Origin: Siniperca chuatsi
Lineage: Eukaryota; Chordata; Actinopteri; Centrarchiformes; Sinipercidae
Length of the DNA stretch: 64,000 nucleotides
Direction: 5' to 3'
Assembly (NCBI RefSeq): GCF_020085105.1
Contig: NC_058046.1
Span: 1,067,128 to 1,131,127 of the forward strand
In this document: positions 14,001 to 24,800 of the stretch, piece after piece
Layout: each line of letters starts with the position of its first letter
Position numbering within the stretch: the stretch's first letter is position 1
Made by a program: the position numbers and the translations under genes
Notes under the pieces: model-generated
Told to the model about the DNA's origin: nothing
What the model saw: only the letters and a program-made list of their open reading frames with translations
Database searches by the model: none

Positions 14001-17000
14001 CTGGTCTGTTTGTAGTTTTACAGTCAAACACTCAGCAGCTCGTCGGTGTGACTGAAAATAAAACCGAGGGAGGAACTGCGGATTAGTTTAACTCAGTCGG
14101 TCAATGGAAGCTCATTAACACCAGGAAAAGATAAAAACTGATGAAGAGTTAGGAATGATACGGTGTAGTCCCTCATTCGTCCAGGAGTGTTCTTTCGTAG
14201 AAAAGGTTTCAGTCGTAGTCATCTGGACGCTGTTTTCAGAATCAAGACATTTCGGCTCCCATCCGGAAGTCATTCTCAATTGTGAAAATGGTCTGAGAAC
14301 TCAGAAATTTAAGCTACTCTGTGTTGCTTAAGCCCTGCCCTCAGGGAGGAGTCTACCTGAGTGTCTGTTTACCTGCCTAGTTTCACCTGAAACTGACCTA
14401 ATTGTTTCCATGATGGCCCAGTAATCAGTAATCAGGCCTATTGTTCTCTGGCTGCACCTCCCTCATCACTGTTAAGTACCTGATTAGCATGTGATTGGCT
14501 TGACCACGGTGTTAATACACTGTGGTAAACTTTGGGCAGATTGAATCTCAGACCACCATTTCTGTTCAAAGAGGGGTTTTCTTTTTTTACAGAAATGGCT
14601 TCTTTGACGCCCCGTTCAAACCAACTCTTCTCTCTACTTAGAATCTCCACCTCGCTGTCTTCAAATATGTGTCCTTATGTATCTGGACTGTCTGAAAAAC
14701 TACAAAGGATCTTTAGACAGCACGATGTTCCTGTTTTCTTTAAACCAGGCAACACTTTAAGACAGAAACTCGTTCACCCTAAGGACAAGATGCCCACACA
14801 GAAACAGAGCAATGTAGTTTACTCCATTCAGTGCAGTGAGGAAAACTGCAAAGAACGGTACACAGGTGAGACCAAACAGCCACTTCATAAAAGACTTTAT
14901 CAGCACAGACGACACGCTAACTCAGGATTGCAGAGCGCTGTGCGTTTGCATCTAAAAGCTACAAACCGCACATTTGAAGACAGCGAGGTGGAGATTCTAA
15001 GTAGAGAGAAGAGTTGGTTTGAAAGAGGAGTCAAAGAAGCCATTTTTGTGAAAAAAGAAAACCCCTCTTTGAACAGAAATGGTGGTCTGAGATTCAACTT
15101 GCCCAAAGTTTACCACAGTGTATTAACACCGTGGTCAAGCCAATCATATGCTAATCAGGTACTTTACAGTGATGAGGGAGGTGCAGCCAGAAAACAATAG
15201 GCCTGATTACTGGGCCATCATGGAAACAATGAGGTCAGTTTCAGGTGAAACTAGCTAATCAACAGATACTCAGGTAGACTCCTCCCTGAGGGCGGGGCTT
15301 AAGCAACACAGAGTAGCTTAAATTTCTGAGTTCCCAGACCATTTTTTACAATTGAGAATGACTTCCGGATGGGAGCCGAAACGTCTTGATTCTGAAAACA
15401 TTGTCCAGACGACTGCGACTGAAACCTTTTCTACGATAAGTTAGGAATGATTAAAATAAAAAGTATCAAAGCTATGAGATACAAAGTCAAAATTATTAAA
15501 TACTAAGCATTTAATAATTTTGACTAATAATTATGAATAATTTAATTAATAATTTAAGAAAATACGAAGTCAATCAAGGCAATATTTACTGTACTTGTGA
15601 ACCGACCCCCACACATTTGTAACTCTAACTTTAACAGAAAGACCATATAGTGTTATCATTAATGTATAATATAACATGGATCCATGGCTGCACTGTAGCC
15701 AAAAATAAATAGCATTGCAGTCAGCTTGTAAGCAGCAATCCAAACTGTTCAATAAAGATAAATAAAATACAGGAAAGGTTTATCTGTAGTAATGTATTTT
15801 TGCCACAAGGTGTCACTAGTGACTTAGATTAGAAATCCACAAAATCCACTCACTGTCATTCAATGGGGTGATATAGGATGAAAGAGTGCTCTGGTGTGTA
15901 AATAAGTGTACAGAATATTTCAGTCGGTTATGAAAATATTGTCATTGTGGATCTGTTTCATGAAACTCTTCTGTTGTGGTCTGAACATATATTACATATA
16001 ATCAGTATTTATCAGTTCATTCATTAAACTTTGCTCCTTGTATTTGACAGTGACCATACATGACATGTACATTATAACTTCCCTGTTTGAGGTTATTTAT
16101 TTTACACTCACGTTGTGTAAATCCCTCTCTTCCTTTTAATTATTTGATCTTACTGTCGCAGCACTTCTGAAGTCAAGATTCTAACTTTGTAAATCAAGAT
16201 TATGATAATAAGTCAAAACTGTGACGTTCCAAGTTATAATTATTTGACTTTTAATTATTATTTGACTTAAGTCATCTTTTTAAGATGGATTTTGACTTCT
16301 CATGTCATAATTATGACCCAGTAAGTCAAACATTTTAATTATGAGATGATAAGTTACAGCTTTTATTTACAAAAATAAAAATGATGAGATAATAAATCAA
16401 GATTCGGACTTTCTAAGAGACCTACTGAATCAAAAGTGTGAAATAGCAAGTCACATTATTCGACTATCACACGAGTGTTTTTATTTTTGTCATTCCCAGC
16501 ATTGCTGACATACAGTCAGATGAGATGTGTCGAGTACAGAGAGAGGCCCAGGAAGTGTTTAGCCTAGCTTAGCACAAACACTGGAAGCAGGGGGAAACTG
16601 TTAGCCCAGTCCACCTTCCCACAACTCAAAGTCTGTCAGATTAACATAAAATTAAATCCATCTGAAACATCCGACTAGGTCGGATTGTTCCTTTTAAATT
16701 TTGGCAAAATTATTCACATTTTCTCTTGCAGACAGTTACTGCACCAAACAGTTCTCCTACCAGGAGCAGAAGCTGCAGCGCCTCTGTGTGGGCGAACAGT
16801 GTCAGTGTATGACAGGTAAGGTCTTCCTCTGCCTTTTGATTGGCTGAGATCAGCTGTCACTCACATCGCTGCAGCCTCCCTTCATCAGCAGCTGCTGGCT
16901 GATGTCACGTGGCGTCACATGTCGTGTGCTTTTTCTGTTGTATCCGTCATACGTTGAATATATTGTAAAAGTTGAAACTAGAAATGATATGTTGTTGTTG

Positions 17001-19431
17001 TTGTTGTCGTTCAGCTGCCTGCGCTGCCTACAGAGGAAACATCGATTTGACTCTGACAGCAGCCAAACGGACCGATGAGACCTGCAAGCCTCACATCAAA
17101 TACGGTGAGAATGAGATTTAGTATCAGTGAGAGTTCACAGGTAAATTTAACCCACCTGGACAACAACAATGCAGTCACACCGAAACATTTTACAGCCTGA
17201 CACTCAGAGCCTCAGCAGTGCTGCCGAGCAGACCTGCAGGGTTATCTAAAGGGAATCTGTGTGCCCATTGTATTTATATAGCACGTTTTATATGTCTGAG
17301 TAAGTCAAAGAAACAAACTGACACCTTACAGAAAGACAGAAGGCTCGGAGTTTTGTTTGGAAATATGCAGAAGTGCATTTTTGGCGTTTAGGAACCCATG
17401 TAAGACATCACACATACAGACACTAAATAACAACATTCCCCTTCACTGGTTTCTGCTCTGTTTGTCTCCCTGCAGCCTATAAGGTGACGGTGAAGTCTGC
17501 AGCAGCAGAAGGAGACTTTATGACCTACACAGCCACCGTAGTTGAAGTTCTGAAGAACACAGATAAAGGTGAAATAACTCACTCGGGTTTGAAACTGAAT
17601 CATCCTGTCAGTGTGACGCTTTCATGTCGCGCGATGAGTGACGAGAACCAAGACGAACACTTCAGTTTCTCACGCACGTGCCTCACTGATCGGACACCCG
17701 GACGTCACGCAAGCAAAGGAGCTCAAGAAACAAGTTATTTAGCAAAAGTAGAATAAAAAACGACCCGTCGGCCTGGTCGTGAGTTTAACTCCTACGTACG
17801 CGCAGGCTACGTTACCGTACGTTACTGACAGGAGCAATTACTGACGACGTCGTAAAGCTGCGACTGCGGTGGCCTGCAGTCACTCATCACAACAGCATGT
17901 GACAGCTTTGATTTTGGGATGTATTATGTTGTGTGGTATTACACGATGTAATGTCCGTACGGCGGCCCAGTGAGCTCAACGCACTGCAGCTGATGACGAA
18001 ACCCTCCTCACCGCTCTGACAACACGTTCTACAGAAACATCACAACAATACAGAACAGCAGGTTTTCACGAGACACTAAAAGCCGCGCTTACGTGGTTTG
18101 ATTCGATCTCAGCTGATCGGTAACAGTAAATGTCAGATATGTTTGAGATCGTTTAAAAACTGTAAAATGTTCCAAACACTACAGATCTGGATCCTTAGCA
18201 AAAATGTTTGTTGATGATAAAAATGAGCATCAAATGATCATTATTGGGTTTTTTAAAACTCTCAGATATTGATATTGGTCCGTCTGCAAGTTACCCGGTT
18301 ACTGTTTTTAATGCGTCTTGTTACTTCATGTCACATGACCTACTGTTACCTTAATGCACGTCATCACGTCCTGTTACCTCGTGTTTATAATGATAATAAT
18401 AATAATAAAACTTTATTTATAGAGCACTTATCAAAACAAAGTACAAAGTGCTTCACAACAAGAGAAATAAAACACCACAGTGAATGATGAAATAAAAAGC
18501 AATAAAATAAACAGTTCAGGTAAAATCAGGATCTGCTTTCTGATAAAAATGTGTTTTGAGACGAGACTCAAACGAAGACTCTGACTCAGACAGCCTGATG
18601 TCTTCGGGCAGGTTGTTCCAGAGCCTCGGGGTCCTGATGGCCAAAGCTCTGTCCCCCTTAGTTTCCATCCTGGACTCAGGAGCAGACAGAAGGTGAAGGT
18701 TCATAAGGGACTACAAGGTCTAAGATACAGTCTGGAGCCATGAAGAGCCTTAAAAGTCATCAACAAGATCTTAAAGTCGACCCTGAAACCAACAGGGAGC
18801 CGATGTAAAGAGGCTGAACCAGGTGTGATGTGGTCGCACCTCTGGGTCCTGGTTTACAGCCGAGCAGCTGAGTCCTGCACAGTCTGCAGGCGTTTCACAG
18901 TTTTTAGATTAAGACGAGTGAACAGGCTGTTACAGTGATCGAGGCGTGAGGAGATAAAAGCACGAACAACAGTTTCTGCATCACTAAGATTTAGAATAGA
19001 TCGTAAATAACGAGTTACGTTTCACCGTTACATCACCTTGTCTCTTGTAGAGTTTGAAGCGGTGAGTTCAGGTACAGAGGTGGACCTGGTAAAAAAGGTC
19101 ACCTGCAGTGCTGTCGATATCCAGAACAACAAACAGTACCTGGTGATGGGAGCCAGCGGGTCAGAGGTCAAGCTCGGCCATGGCTTCAGGTGAGTGTCTC
19201 TGTTACCTGTAGTTCTTCTTCTTCTTCCAGTATGCCGTGACTCTGACCTGCTGCGTTTCTGTCGTGCTGCTCTGCGTTTTGTCTCGCAGGTATCGTCTTC
19301 CTCTGGACTCGGAGGCGCTGGTGGAGCTGTGGCCGACAGAATGTAGTTCTCCTGAGTGTTCGGACTACGTTTCCCATCTGGAGGACTTCGCTCTGGACCT
19401 GCAGTTAGCCAGCTGCCCTGACTCATCTTAA
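210..19431 (+). CDS. c5: Complement component C5, 3' half (24 exons)
   Basis: C5 is a secreted complement protein; its C5b fragment nucleates the membrane attack complex. Exons read from AG/GT sites: 210-292, 1179-1318, 1526-1753, 2630-2690, 2814-2903, 4221-4433, 4516-4591, 8865-9024, 9137-9241, 9504-9675, 10079-10203, 10943-11023, 11209-11361, 11452-11514, 11615-11705, 12011-12050, 12678-12780, 13291-13365, 13849-13954, 16732-16815, 17015-17104, 17476-17568, 19051-19189, 19290-19431. All phases match, giving 904 codons including the stop, close to the corresponding part of mammalian C5 as I recall it. Domain order is MG7 ([10 protein letters not shown], then [10 protein letters not shown]), CUB, TED/C5d, MG8 and C345C. 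C5 rather than C3 or C4 is indicated by [10 protein letters not shown] where C3 and C4 have the CGEQ thioester. The 5' exons, including the C5a anaphylatoxin, are outside the window. The last residues, CPDSS, extend slightly past the usual C-terminal Cys. Confidence 0.93.
628..1030 (-). pseudogene. Relic of the tRNA-Ser/tRNA-Ala repeat unit in a C5 intron
   Basis: At 669-725 the minus strand carries the 5' half of a tRNA-Ser(GCT): acceptor, D arm and anticodon arm, with the T arm missing. The flank at 630-656 (a ttgttgacatgtaaa.atggcagacta-like string) matches the flank of the complete tRNA-Ser at 31111-31192. At 940-957 there is a gacatgatcat string also found at 30561, and at 1001-1020 a stub of a tRNA-Ala 5' end. 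This is a decayed copy of the unit that forms the tandem array at 30-31.4 kb. It is not expected to be functional. Confidence 0.7.
1788..1848. repeat. Perfect 25-bp inverted repeat (hairpin) in a C5 intron
   Basis: The arms 1788-1812 and 1824-1848 are exact reverse complements, separated by an 11-nt loop that can itself pair for 3 bp. It lies 34 bp downstream of the exon ending at 1753. The RNA would form a stable hairpin of about 60 nt. It could be a short MITE remnant, a microRNA-like hairpin or a chance palindrome; no supporting conservation can be assessed here. The rest of this intron (1849-2629) shows no recognisable element. Confidence 0.8.
3537..3690 (+). mobile_element. hAT-type DNA transposon fragment
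   Basis: The intron 2904-4220 contains a segment starting with the familiar hAT-family terminus (cagtagtggttctcaaactt-like, then tttttctgtcacgcccccttc). The matching 3' terminus was not found, so the element is truncated. The remainder of the intron (2904-3536 and 3691-4220) is AT-rich with no coding signal that I can support. Confidence 0.5.
4221..4433 (+). CDS. c5: C5 exon with the degenerate thioester site
   Basis: This exon opens the C5d (thioester-like) domain. It reads [16 protein letters not shown], then [10 protein letters not shown], then [14 protein letters not shown]. In C3, C4 and A2M the corresponding position holds the Gly-Cys-Gly-Glu-Gln thioester; here it is Gly-Ser-Ala-Glu-Ala. 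That replacement is normal for C5, which does not bind targets covalently, so it identifies the paralogue and is not a defect. The acceptor is at 4219-4220 and the donor at 4434-4435, and the exon ends in phase 1, matching the next exon. Confidence 0.93.
4700..5990 (+). mobile_element. L2-clade LINE 3' fragment, split by a MITE
   Basis: Translation in shifting frames gives reverse-transcriptase blocks of the L2 type: a [10 protein letters not shown]-like block near 4766-4800, then YADDTQLYF (motif C, about 4858-4884), then [10 protein letters not shown] (5040-5067). After the inserted MITE it continues with [15 protein letters not shown] (about 5473-5520) and LAPAYIN (about 5637-5657). The 3' end is the L2 hallmark tgctatataaataaaatgta (5972-5991). 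The element is 5' truncated, has frameshifts and is inactive. Confidence 0.85.
5068..5457. mobile_element. MITE with ~26-bp terminal inverted repeats, nested in the L2
   Basis: It begins cttaaagctccagtgtgga and ends with the near-perfect reverse complement (tccacactggagttttaag). It interrupts the L2 reading frame between [11 protein letters not shown] and the next L2 block, so it inserted after the L2. The interior has no credible ORF. The superfamily was not determined. Confidence 0.75.
6466..6627 (-). mobile_element. tRNA-derived SINE, minus strand
   Basis: On the minus strand it reads a tRNA-like head (gtagctcacctggtagagcg, A box) and B box (ggttcgatgccggcc), then a tail with tgcatgtcatcccctctctc and a caataaag-like end (aacaaaggcaaaaagcc here). 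It belongs to the same general SINE family as the copies embedded in the ISG15 units at 42.1, 47.1, 52.1 and 56.3 kb. Confidence 0.75.
6628..8029. other. Large C5 intron segment without assigned genes
   Basis: This part of the intron 4592-8864 has several short open frames on both strands, but none has a domain, a plausible start context or splice signals that I trust. The stretch 6640-6950 has the mixed look of an old repeat. No known element could be named. Confidence 0.4.
8030..8862 (+). repeat. 830-bp (TCTG/TCTC/CCCC)n pyrimidine-rich tract abutting a C5 acceptor
   Basis: The tract consists of tctctgtctgtctccccctg-like units with internal longer duplications; for example, a block containing cccctccatctcc occurs near 8439 and again near 8757. 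The plus strand contains almost no adenine and no AG dinucleotide until the acceptor at 8863-8864. Long open frames in all three plus frames (Ser/Leu/Cys/Val/Pro-rich) and on the minus strand (Arg/Glu/Asp/Thr-rich) are artefacts of the repeat. Confidence 0.95.
9247..9500 (+). repeat. Pyrimidine-rich minisatellite (~22-bp unit) in a C5 intron
   Basis: Tandem copies of a tcttcaccctcctcttcctc-like unit fill almost the whole intron between the exons ending at 9241 and starting at 9504. As with the 8.0-8.9 kb tract, it directly precedes a splice acceptor and extends its polypyrimidine tract. Apparent Pro/Ser/Leu ORFs here are low-complexity artefacts. Confidence 0.9.
10036..10070 (+). repeat. (GT)n microsatellite before a C5 exon
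   Basis: About 17 GT units end a few bases before the acceptor at 10077-10078. Similar GT runs sit before the exons at 4516 and 12678. Confidence 0.95.
10555..10930. mobile_element. Dispersed 'taagtac' fish repeat, DNA-transposon-like
   Basis: It begins tggtggaaagtacttactca and continues with gtattgtacttaagtacaat and the caactccac/ggaaaatattgcac blocks. A second, independent copy sits at 19745-20255. The family is a common dispersed repeat in fish genomes; I would guess a non-autonomous hAT-like element, but I cannot see both termini here. Confidence 0.5.
11024..11206 (+). repeat. (AC)n and (TCTG)n microsatellites filling a C5 intron
   Basis: An (AC)n run (about 11024-11075) is followed by a (TCTG/TCTC)n run (about 11123-11206) that ends at the acceptor 11207-11208. 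Together they make up most of this short intron. Confidence 0.9.
14160..15438 (+). mobile_element. Truncated Penelope-like element with GIY-YIG nuclease and inverted end copy
   Basis: The plus strand from about 14660 to 15200 encodes the C-terminal part of a Penelope [31 protein letters not shown], then a GIY-YIG-type block [12 protein letters not shown] / [19 protein letters not shown] and a [15 protein letters not shown] tail. The reverse transcriptase is absent. The segment 14190-14668 is an inverted copy of the 3' portion (about 14970-15437), so the element is flanked by head-to-head tails, as known for Penelope insertions. A 13-bp target duplication agttaggaatgat lies at 14147-14159 and 15439-15451. 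It is inserted in a C5 intron and is inactive. Confidence 0.85.
15470..16480. repeat. AT-rich degenerate repeats in a C5 intron
   Basis: Several blocks repeat variants of aagtcataattatgactt (notably 15480-15550 and 16160-16440), a self-complementary motif that recurs in both orientations. No coding signal was found. It resembles a decayed minisatellite of palindromic units. Confidence 0.5.
16732..19431 (+). CDS. c5: C5 C345C (NTR-like) domain exons
   Basis: The last five C5 exons encode the C345C domain, which in C5 contacts C6 and C7 during membrane attack complex assembly. Visible features are the cysteine-rich entry ([10 protein letters not shown], then AACAAYRG), the central strand [14 protein letters not shown], the [10 protein letters not shown] segment, and [10 protein letters not shown] followed by the tail [16 protein letters not shown]. 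The spacing of cysteines resembles C3 and C5 C345C domains. The stop is TAA at 19429-19431. Confidence 0.9.
17569..18374. other. C5 intron sequence, nothing recognised
   Basis: The intron after the exon ending at 17568 reads as unique sequence until the LINE tail at 18375. A short open frame running through the donor is simply exon read-through. Confidence 0.5.
18375..19020 (-). mobile_element. Non-LTR retrotransposon 3' fragment, minus strand
   Basis: At 18516-18704 the minus strand reads [19 protein letters not shown] and [13 protein letters not shown], the C-terminal signature shared by L2/CR1-like LINEs. Its 3' end on the plus strand is the aataataataaaactttatt tail (about 18390). The remainder, to about 19020, has the look of the same element's adjoining sequence. 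It is truncated and inactive, and lies just before the C5 exon at 19051. Confidence 0.65.
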
Positions 19432-19623
19432 CTCAGCAGACCAGATTTTCACTCCACGCTTTCATTTAATACTGAGGAGGAGTTTAAAAAGAGCTGTGAA
19501 GATGAAGACGAGCTTTCTCTGCCCAGAAAGGGTTATCAGTTCGGGAAATGCCGTTGCACAGTTTAAATGTAAATGGATTTTATTTCTCCTTTTCCAAATC
19601 GTGCCATCTTTTCATAATCTGCC

Positions 19624-19629
19624 AATAAA
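19624..19629 (+). terminator. c5: Probable C5 polyadenylation signal
   Basis: An AATAAA lies about 193 bp after the C5 stop codon, followed by another at 19635-19640. No other strong candidate lies closer to the stop. This is inference from position only. Confidence 0.55.
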
Positions 19630-19744
19630 GGTAAAATAAATTCTCTGTGTGTAGCTGATACGTCACACTGACACTGACACACCTGCTTCTGTTTAGTTTC
19701 CACAAGTTTCTCACAAATAGTCTGTCTGCCACACACATATATAC

Positions 19745-19946
19745 TCAATGAGGTAATATTGGTATTTCCATTTTAAGCTGCTTTCTACTTCTACTCCACT
19801 ATATTTACGTAGTAAAATATTGTACTTTTTACTGCACTGCGTTTATCTGACGATGAGCAAACTGGCTTCACTTCAACTAGCTACAACATTAAAATACTAC
19901 AATGCCTACATGGTAGTGCATCGGTAATAATAACCCAACAATAGGC

Positions 19947-20016
<70 letters not shown>

Positions 20017-20255
20017 TAAAGTAAGTAAACTAAGAAGTTCATCACTAAGTCCTTGTGCAATTAAAGATAAAAGCAAAGGCCCCTTTACACTCTGAACGAT
20101 GAAAACTTTTGCTTTGGATACTTTAAGTACATTTTGACGGTGATCTTTAACTTAAGTAGTTAATTCTGAGTGCAGGAAATTACTTGTAATATAGTATTTT
20201 TTTACCTTGTGGTATTACTACTTTTACTTAAGTATTAAGTATTAAGAGTACTTCT
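19745..20255. mobile_element. Second 'taagtac' dispersed repeat with (TA)n insert
   Basis: It carries the same blocks as the repeat at 10.6 kb (ggtatttccatttt, cttctactccactatattta, agtaaaatattgtacttttt) and ends in acttttacttaagtattaag-like sequence. A pure (TA)n run of about 64 bp (19950-20013) sits inside. It lies in the intergenic space between C5 and CNTRL. Confidence 0.6.
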
Positions 20256-21802
20256 TCTACCTGTGAGTGCACTTCGCTTTGAGATAACTCACAGTTACGA
20301 TAAACACATCACATAACAGCAGCATGATGAACTGAACTGAGTCGAAAAGGTGCGTTTCTGTGATTGAGTTGTGACGTCACATAATAAACGCCGCATACCT
20401 ACGCTCATGCTGCCTTTAAGCACTGTCGGAAACATTACAACTGTGTCTGAAAAACTCGACACTTTGCAGGTGCAGTTAAAAACAATGACGGGATGGTTAG
20501 CTATCTGTTCGTCGCGTGATCAATGCGGTGTATAAGTTCTTTACTCGATTATTTATAAGAACCAGCAGGCATCTCGTAGGTATCGCAAGCACAGGATTTG
20601 AAACGGTGAAAGGGGAAGAAAACGAGTTTATGAGGAGACCGTGAAGGCAACATCCACCTGCCGCTCGAGCTCCCGGTAAACGGATTTCTTCTGGAAACGG
20701 CGGATCATTCCTGTTTCGCCGAGCTGAGAAACAAACTCATGTCGTGCTGACAAGTTAAACAAATGTTGTTGTTGGTTTTTCCCGAAGTCAAGTTTCCCGC
20801 GACACAGCTGGCGCTACTTAACCCGCTTTGTGTCAGCGGGTTCCCGTTAACCAGGGAACCCAGGATTAACTAACCCAACCGGGCTAACGGCAGCGGAGGT
20901 GAAGTTACCGGTAACCGTCAGCTTGTCTCGCTCGTCGGGTTCATCGCTTTTCCAGACTGACAGGTGTGTTACCTGAAGGAGCTGTTAGCTAACTGAGGTT
21001 AAAGTCACCGCGTTGCAGCTTTGGCGTTTCTATGGTGACCAGATACTGACACGCTAACCAGGCTAAAGCTAACTATCTGATAACTTTACCAACTAGTTAA
21101 CGCTAAGTTAACAGCGAGGTCAGTCTGTGTGAGTGTAACAGCCCATTCGGCCCAATACGACTGTTTGCTGCTTATTTGTTTTAATTACTGACGTTAACTT
21201 AAGCCGGTTAACACCGTAAAGACTAGTTTATTTTGCTAACTACTAACTAGCGGCTAACCGCAGCTAACTTTTTCTTCTTCGACGGTTTCAGTCTTCTTGA
21301 CAAGTATAGAGGCCCGAGTTGTTCAGATTTAAGTAAGTAATAAGGCATAATTAACTAAATAATCATATGAATAAATACAAAATATATAATAACTTGCGGA
21401 ATAATACATTATTATGAGCTTCTTTTTACAGCAACAAAAGCTCCTGTTGATGTTTTATTTGTTTGTATTTCAGCGGGTTGTGTTTCAAGATGTCCGTCCT
21501 CCAAACTCAGATTCCTGTCCATCTTTTCCCAATTTAAGTTCATAATTTTCATCACAGTCAGTTGTGCCAGCTGTGATTGGCTGTCCACACATTCACATTA
21601 TATACATTATATGTATATATGTCTTATTTATTTAAATAATACTGCAGCTCTCCATAGACAAGATCGCAGTGGGATTAAATTGTGGTTAGTTATCGCAAAG
21701 ATCACTGGTTAGGGTTAAGGTAAGGTTACAGCATAACACCCGTCTTCCCACCGGTCACCCTTCTCGCCACCTGTCTCCCTCTTGTCCCTCCTCTGTCCTC
21801 AG
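20256..21802. other. C5-CNTRL intergenic region, probable CNTRL 5' region
   Basis: No ORF of note. The stretch 20640-21300 is richer in CpG and in short gctaac/gttaac strings than its surroundings, and likely includes the CNTRL promoter and any 5' untranslated exon. No TATA box or first exon could be pinned down. Confidence 0.4.
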
Positions 21803-21811
21803 CCTGTCCCG

Positions 21812-24800
21812 ATGTCTGGTCCAGAGGAGGAGCAGAGGGCGTCAGGAGAAGGTGCAGACCCCCAAGAGAACAGAGGAGGTAGAGGAGGACACCTGCACAC
21901 AAAGCTTTAATACCGCACTACACGCCTTAATCGCTACTCCTCCTCTCCTCTCAGGTATCAGGTATATAACAGAGAAGCTGTTGTTGAAGCTGACTGGTTG
22001 TCAGTCTCTGGCTCTGGTCCGTTCTCTGAATCTGTCGTCCTCAACTGGAGACAAACATATCAAGGTGAGAACAAACTGATACTGCAAGTAGCACAGCGGA
22101 TACACCTGTTACTACTGCTATTACTGCTGCTTCTGCTAGTGGTGACATTATTAATACTGCTGCCACAGGGTCCGCTGAGACCTGCTACCGCTGCTACTGC
22201 TAGTACCACCGCCGTTACTAGTGCTATTATTACTTCTGGTGGAGCTGGGCGTTTATCAGTTTTTTGGTGTGCGTTTCAGTTCATAGAGAACCTTCATGGC
22301 TGTCAGCGTCTGCAGGTTTTAAACTTGAACCACAACGGGATCCAGAGGATGGAGAGACTGAACGCGCTGACACAGCTGAGAGAGCTGCAGCTGGCCCACA
22401 ACAACATCCAGTGAGACTCACTCACACTCACTTTACAGTATACTGCATTACGGGCTTCACCTCCTCAAAAGTGTAACTAACGAACAACTGAGAAAATATC
22501 ATTAACCTTCAGGAACAAAGAGCAGAGGCACTATTTCACGCAGCATTATATTTGGCGTGGCTATTTGTTTAGCCCGTCAAACAAAACTTCATGAGACCAG
22601 ATGCGTCAGGATCTGAGTGGCACACCGCCTCGACAAAACAGTCTCGTGGTGGAAACCCTCCGCAGATCTAACAAACGCATCTCCACTGCAAACTGTCTGC
22701 TTTCTGCAGCGGCCGCTCTTAATCACAGCGAATAAAAGAAGATAAACAGCATTCCTGCAGCTATTAATGACGGCAGGACCGTAGTCTCCTACGATACGGC
22801 CCGCAGTACACCATGAAGCAGAAACGTACACCCAGCTTCAACTGTCAAGGTCACCCTCAGAGTGACGCAAGATTTTACCTCAACGATCGGATGGATTGTC
22901 ATGACACTTGGTTCAGACGTTCGTGGTCTTCAGAGAGGGTGAATGTGGCGATCCTGACGTTTTCTCTCGTGGAACCAAAATGTCCCCTTGCCCAACTCTT
23001 CAGTTCATGCCAGGATACGTCTAAAACTAGGGGCTGAAAAGCCGTGAGCAGCAGTCTTGTTTGTGTTAGTCATGAAATTACAGAAAGAAGCCCCCCCCCG
23101 TCAGGTAAATGTGTAATGTGTAACTTGCTGCCGTTTATGTGTGTGTATGTGTTTGTTTGTAGGAGGATTGAGGGACTGGAGCTCATGTCCAGTCTGCAGC
23201 ATCTGAACTTGTCCTTCAACAGGATCGACCACGTCCCCGTGTGGCTGGGGAAGAAACTGCACTCACTGCGCACGCTCCACCTGCAACACAACCTCATCGC
23301 ATCCGTGAGTGCAGGCTGTGTGTGCGTTTAGCGTTTTGTAAAAACTCAGAAGGCTTTTTGTTTCCTGACACTGTGACGCGCTGCACTGATGATTTACCGT
23401 GAAGTGAGCGTATGATGTGAGCGATCAATCACCTGCTGAGCTGAATTAGACAGATCCTGACGCCTCTCATCTGGTTATCGCTGTAGTTACTAGGTGACGG
23501 TTTGAACAGTCATCCCACTCAATAAATGTGCCCATATCTGTGCGATGTAGCCCCGCTGCTCGCTTAATAAGACTAATATTATATTTCGTAAAACTGTAAT
23601 CATTTCTTCTGATGTTGGTAATTTTGCTTGATAAATGACTTAAACGATTGATTGATGATCAGAAAACAGGGTTTCAGTTATCGCTGTATCCCTGTGTGTG
23701 CGCGCGTGTGCTTGCAGCTGTACGAGGTGTCCAGACTGCGTTCTCTGAGTAGCCTATCAGAGCTTTCCGTGTCAGGAAACCCCGCCTCCTCACTGCAGCA
23801 CTCCCGCCTCTTCCTGCTCTACCACATCAGGACTCTGGACAGGCTGGATGACCTGCCAATCACCCAGGAGGAGAGAGGACACGCCCACCAACGCTTCAAC
23901 GCCGGTACATCATTTCATATCATACAAACACGCAAGAACACTTAAATCTCTGACGTAACAGTGGGACGGTAGTTTGATTTTACAGACACAAACGCTGTTG
24001 TTTTTATTGTTGTTGTTTGCAACCAGAGGAGCTGGAGCGTCTGCAGCAGGAGGTGGACGGCAGCCAATCACAGCTGAGCAGGCTGCGGAGGGAGCAGCTG
24101 GCCGCAGTGACCCGACTCCACCAGCAGGAGGAGACAAACCGAACACTGACGGCTCAGACAGAAACACAACGACACGCACACACACTGCTGGAGCAAGAGC
24201 TGCACATCAAGAGTCAGCTGGTAGGACACACACACACACACACACTGTATATATAACTTGGCTTTGATCCAGTAGTGGGACAGATTGACCTCCTGAGGGA
24301 GAAGGTGTTTGACCTTTGACCTCTAAAGTCCTCCTGTCTGCCTCTCTTCTTCTTCTCTGTCGTTTCCTGCAGCTGTTCTACAGAGCTGTTCTGTTTTCTT
24401 CTTCTCCTTCCGTCGTTTCCTCTCTGCTGAAGGTAGAGGCACAAACACTGCTCACTGTGGAAACATCGCAGGGAGGGACACTCCCATCGATCAGGCACTG
24501 ATATTTATCACAAGTGGCTAATTGATGACGTTTAAATGTACCAGACTGAAAAGACAAAATAATTAGTTTATGTTCCTGCCTGCCTCTGGGTGGCGCTGTT
24601 GATCTTAATCTTTGTGCTGATACAGTCTACTGAACACTGAGGTTCTGTGTTAGTGTGTACATTTTCTAAAGTAAAAGCAGCACTGAGCTAGAGGCAAGTG
24701 ATTTGGATAAAATCCAAGTTTATGTAATTTTCTATTGCAATATCGACATATATATTGTAACATGATACATTTTCTGAAAATTTAACTGAGAGACCATTTA

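Noticed and set aside
14438-14650. Minus-strand ORF before the Penelope domain as a separate gene
   Set aside because: It is the inverted copy of the Penelope C-terminus.
19028-19431. Minus-strand ORFs over the last C5 exons
   Set aside because: They are shadows of the C5 coding strand; the plus-strand exons have matching phases and domain content.
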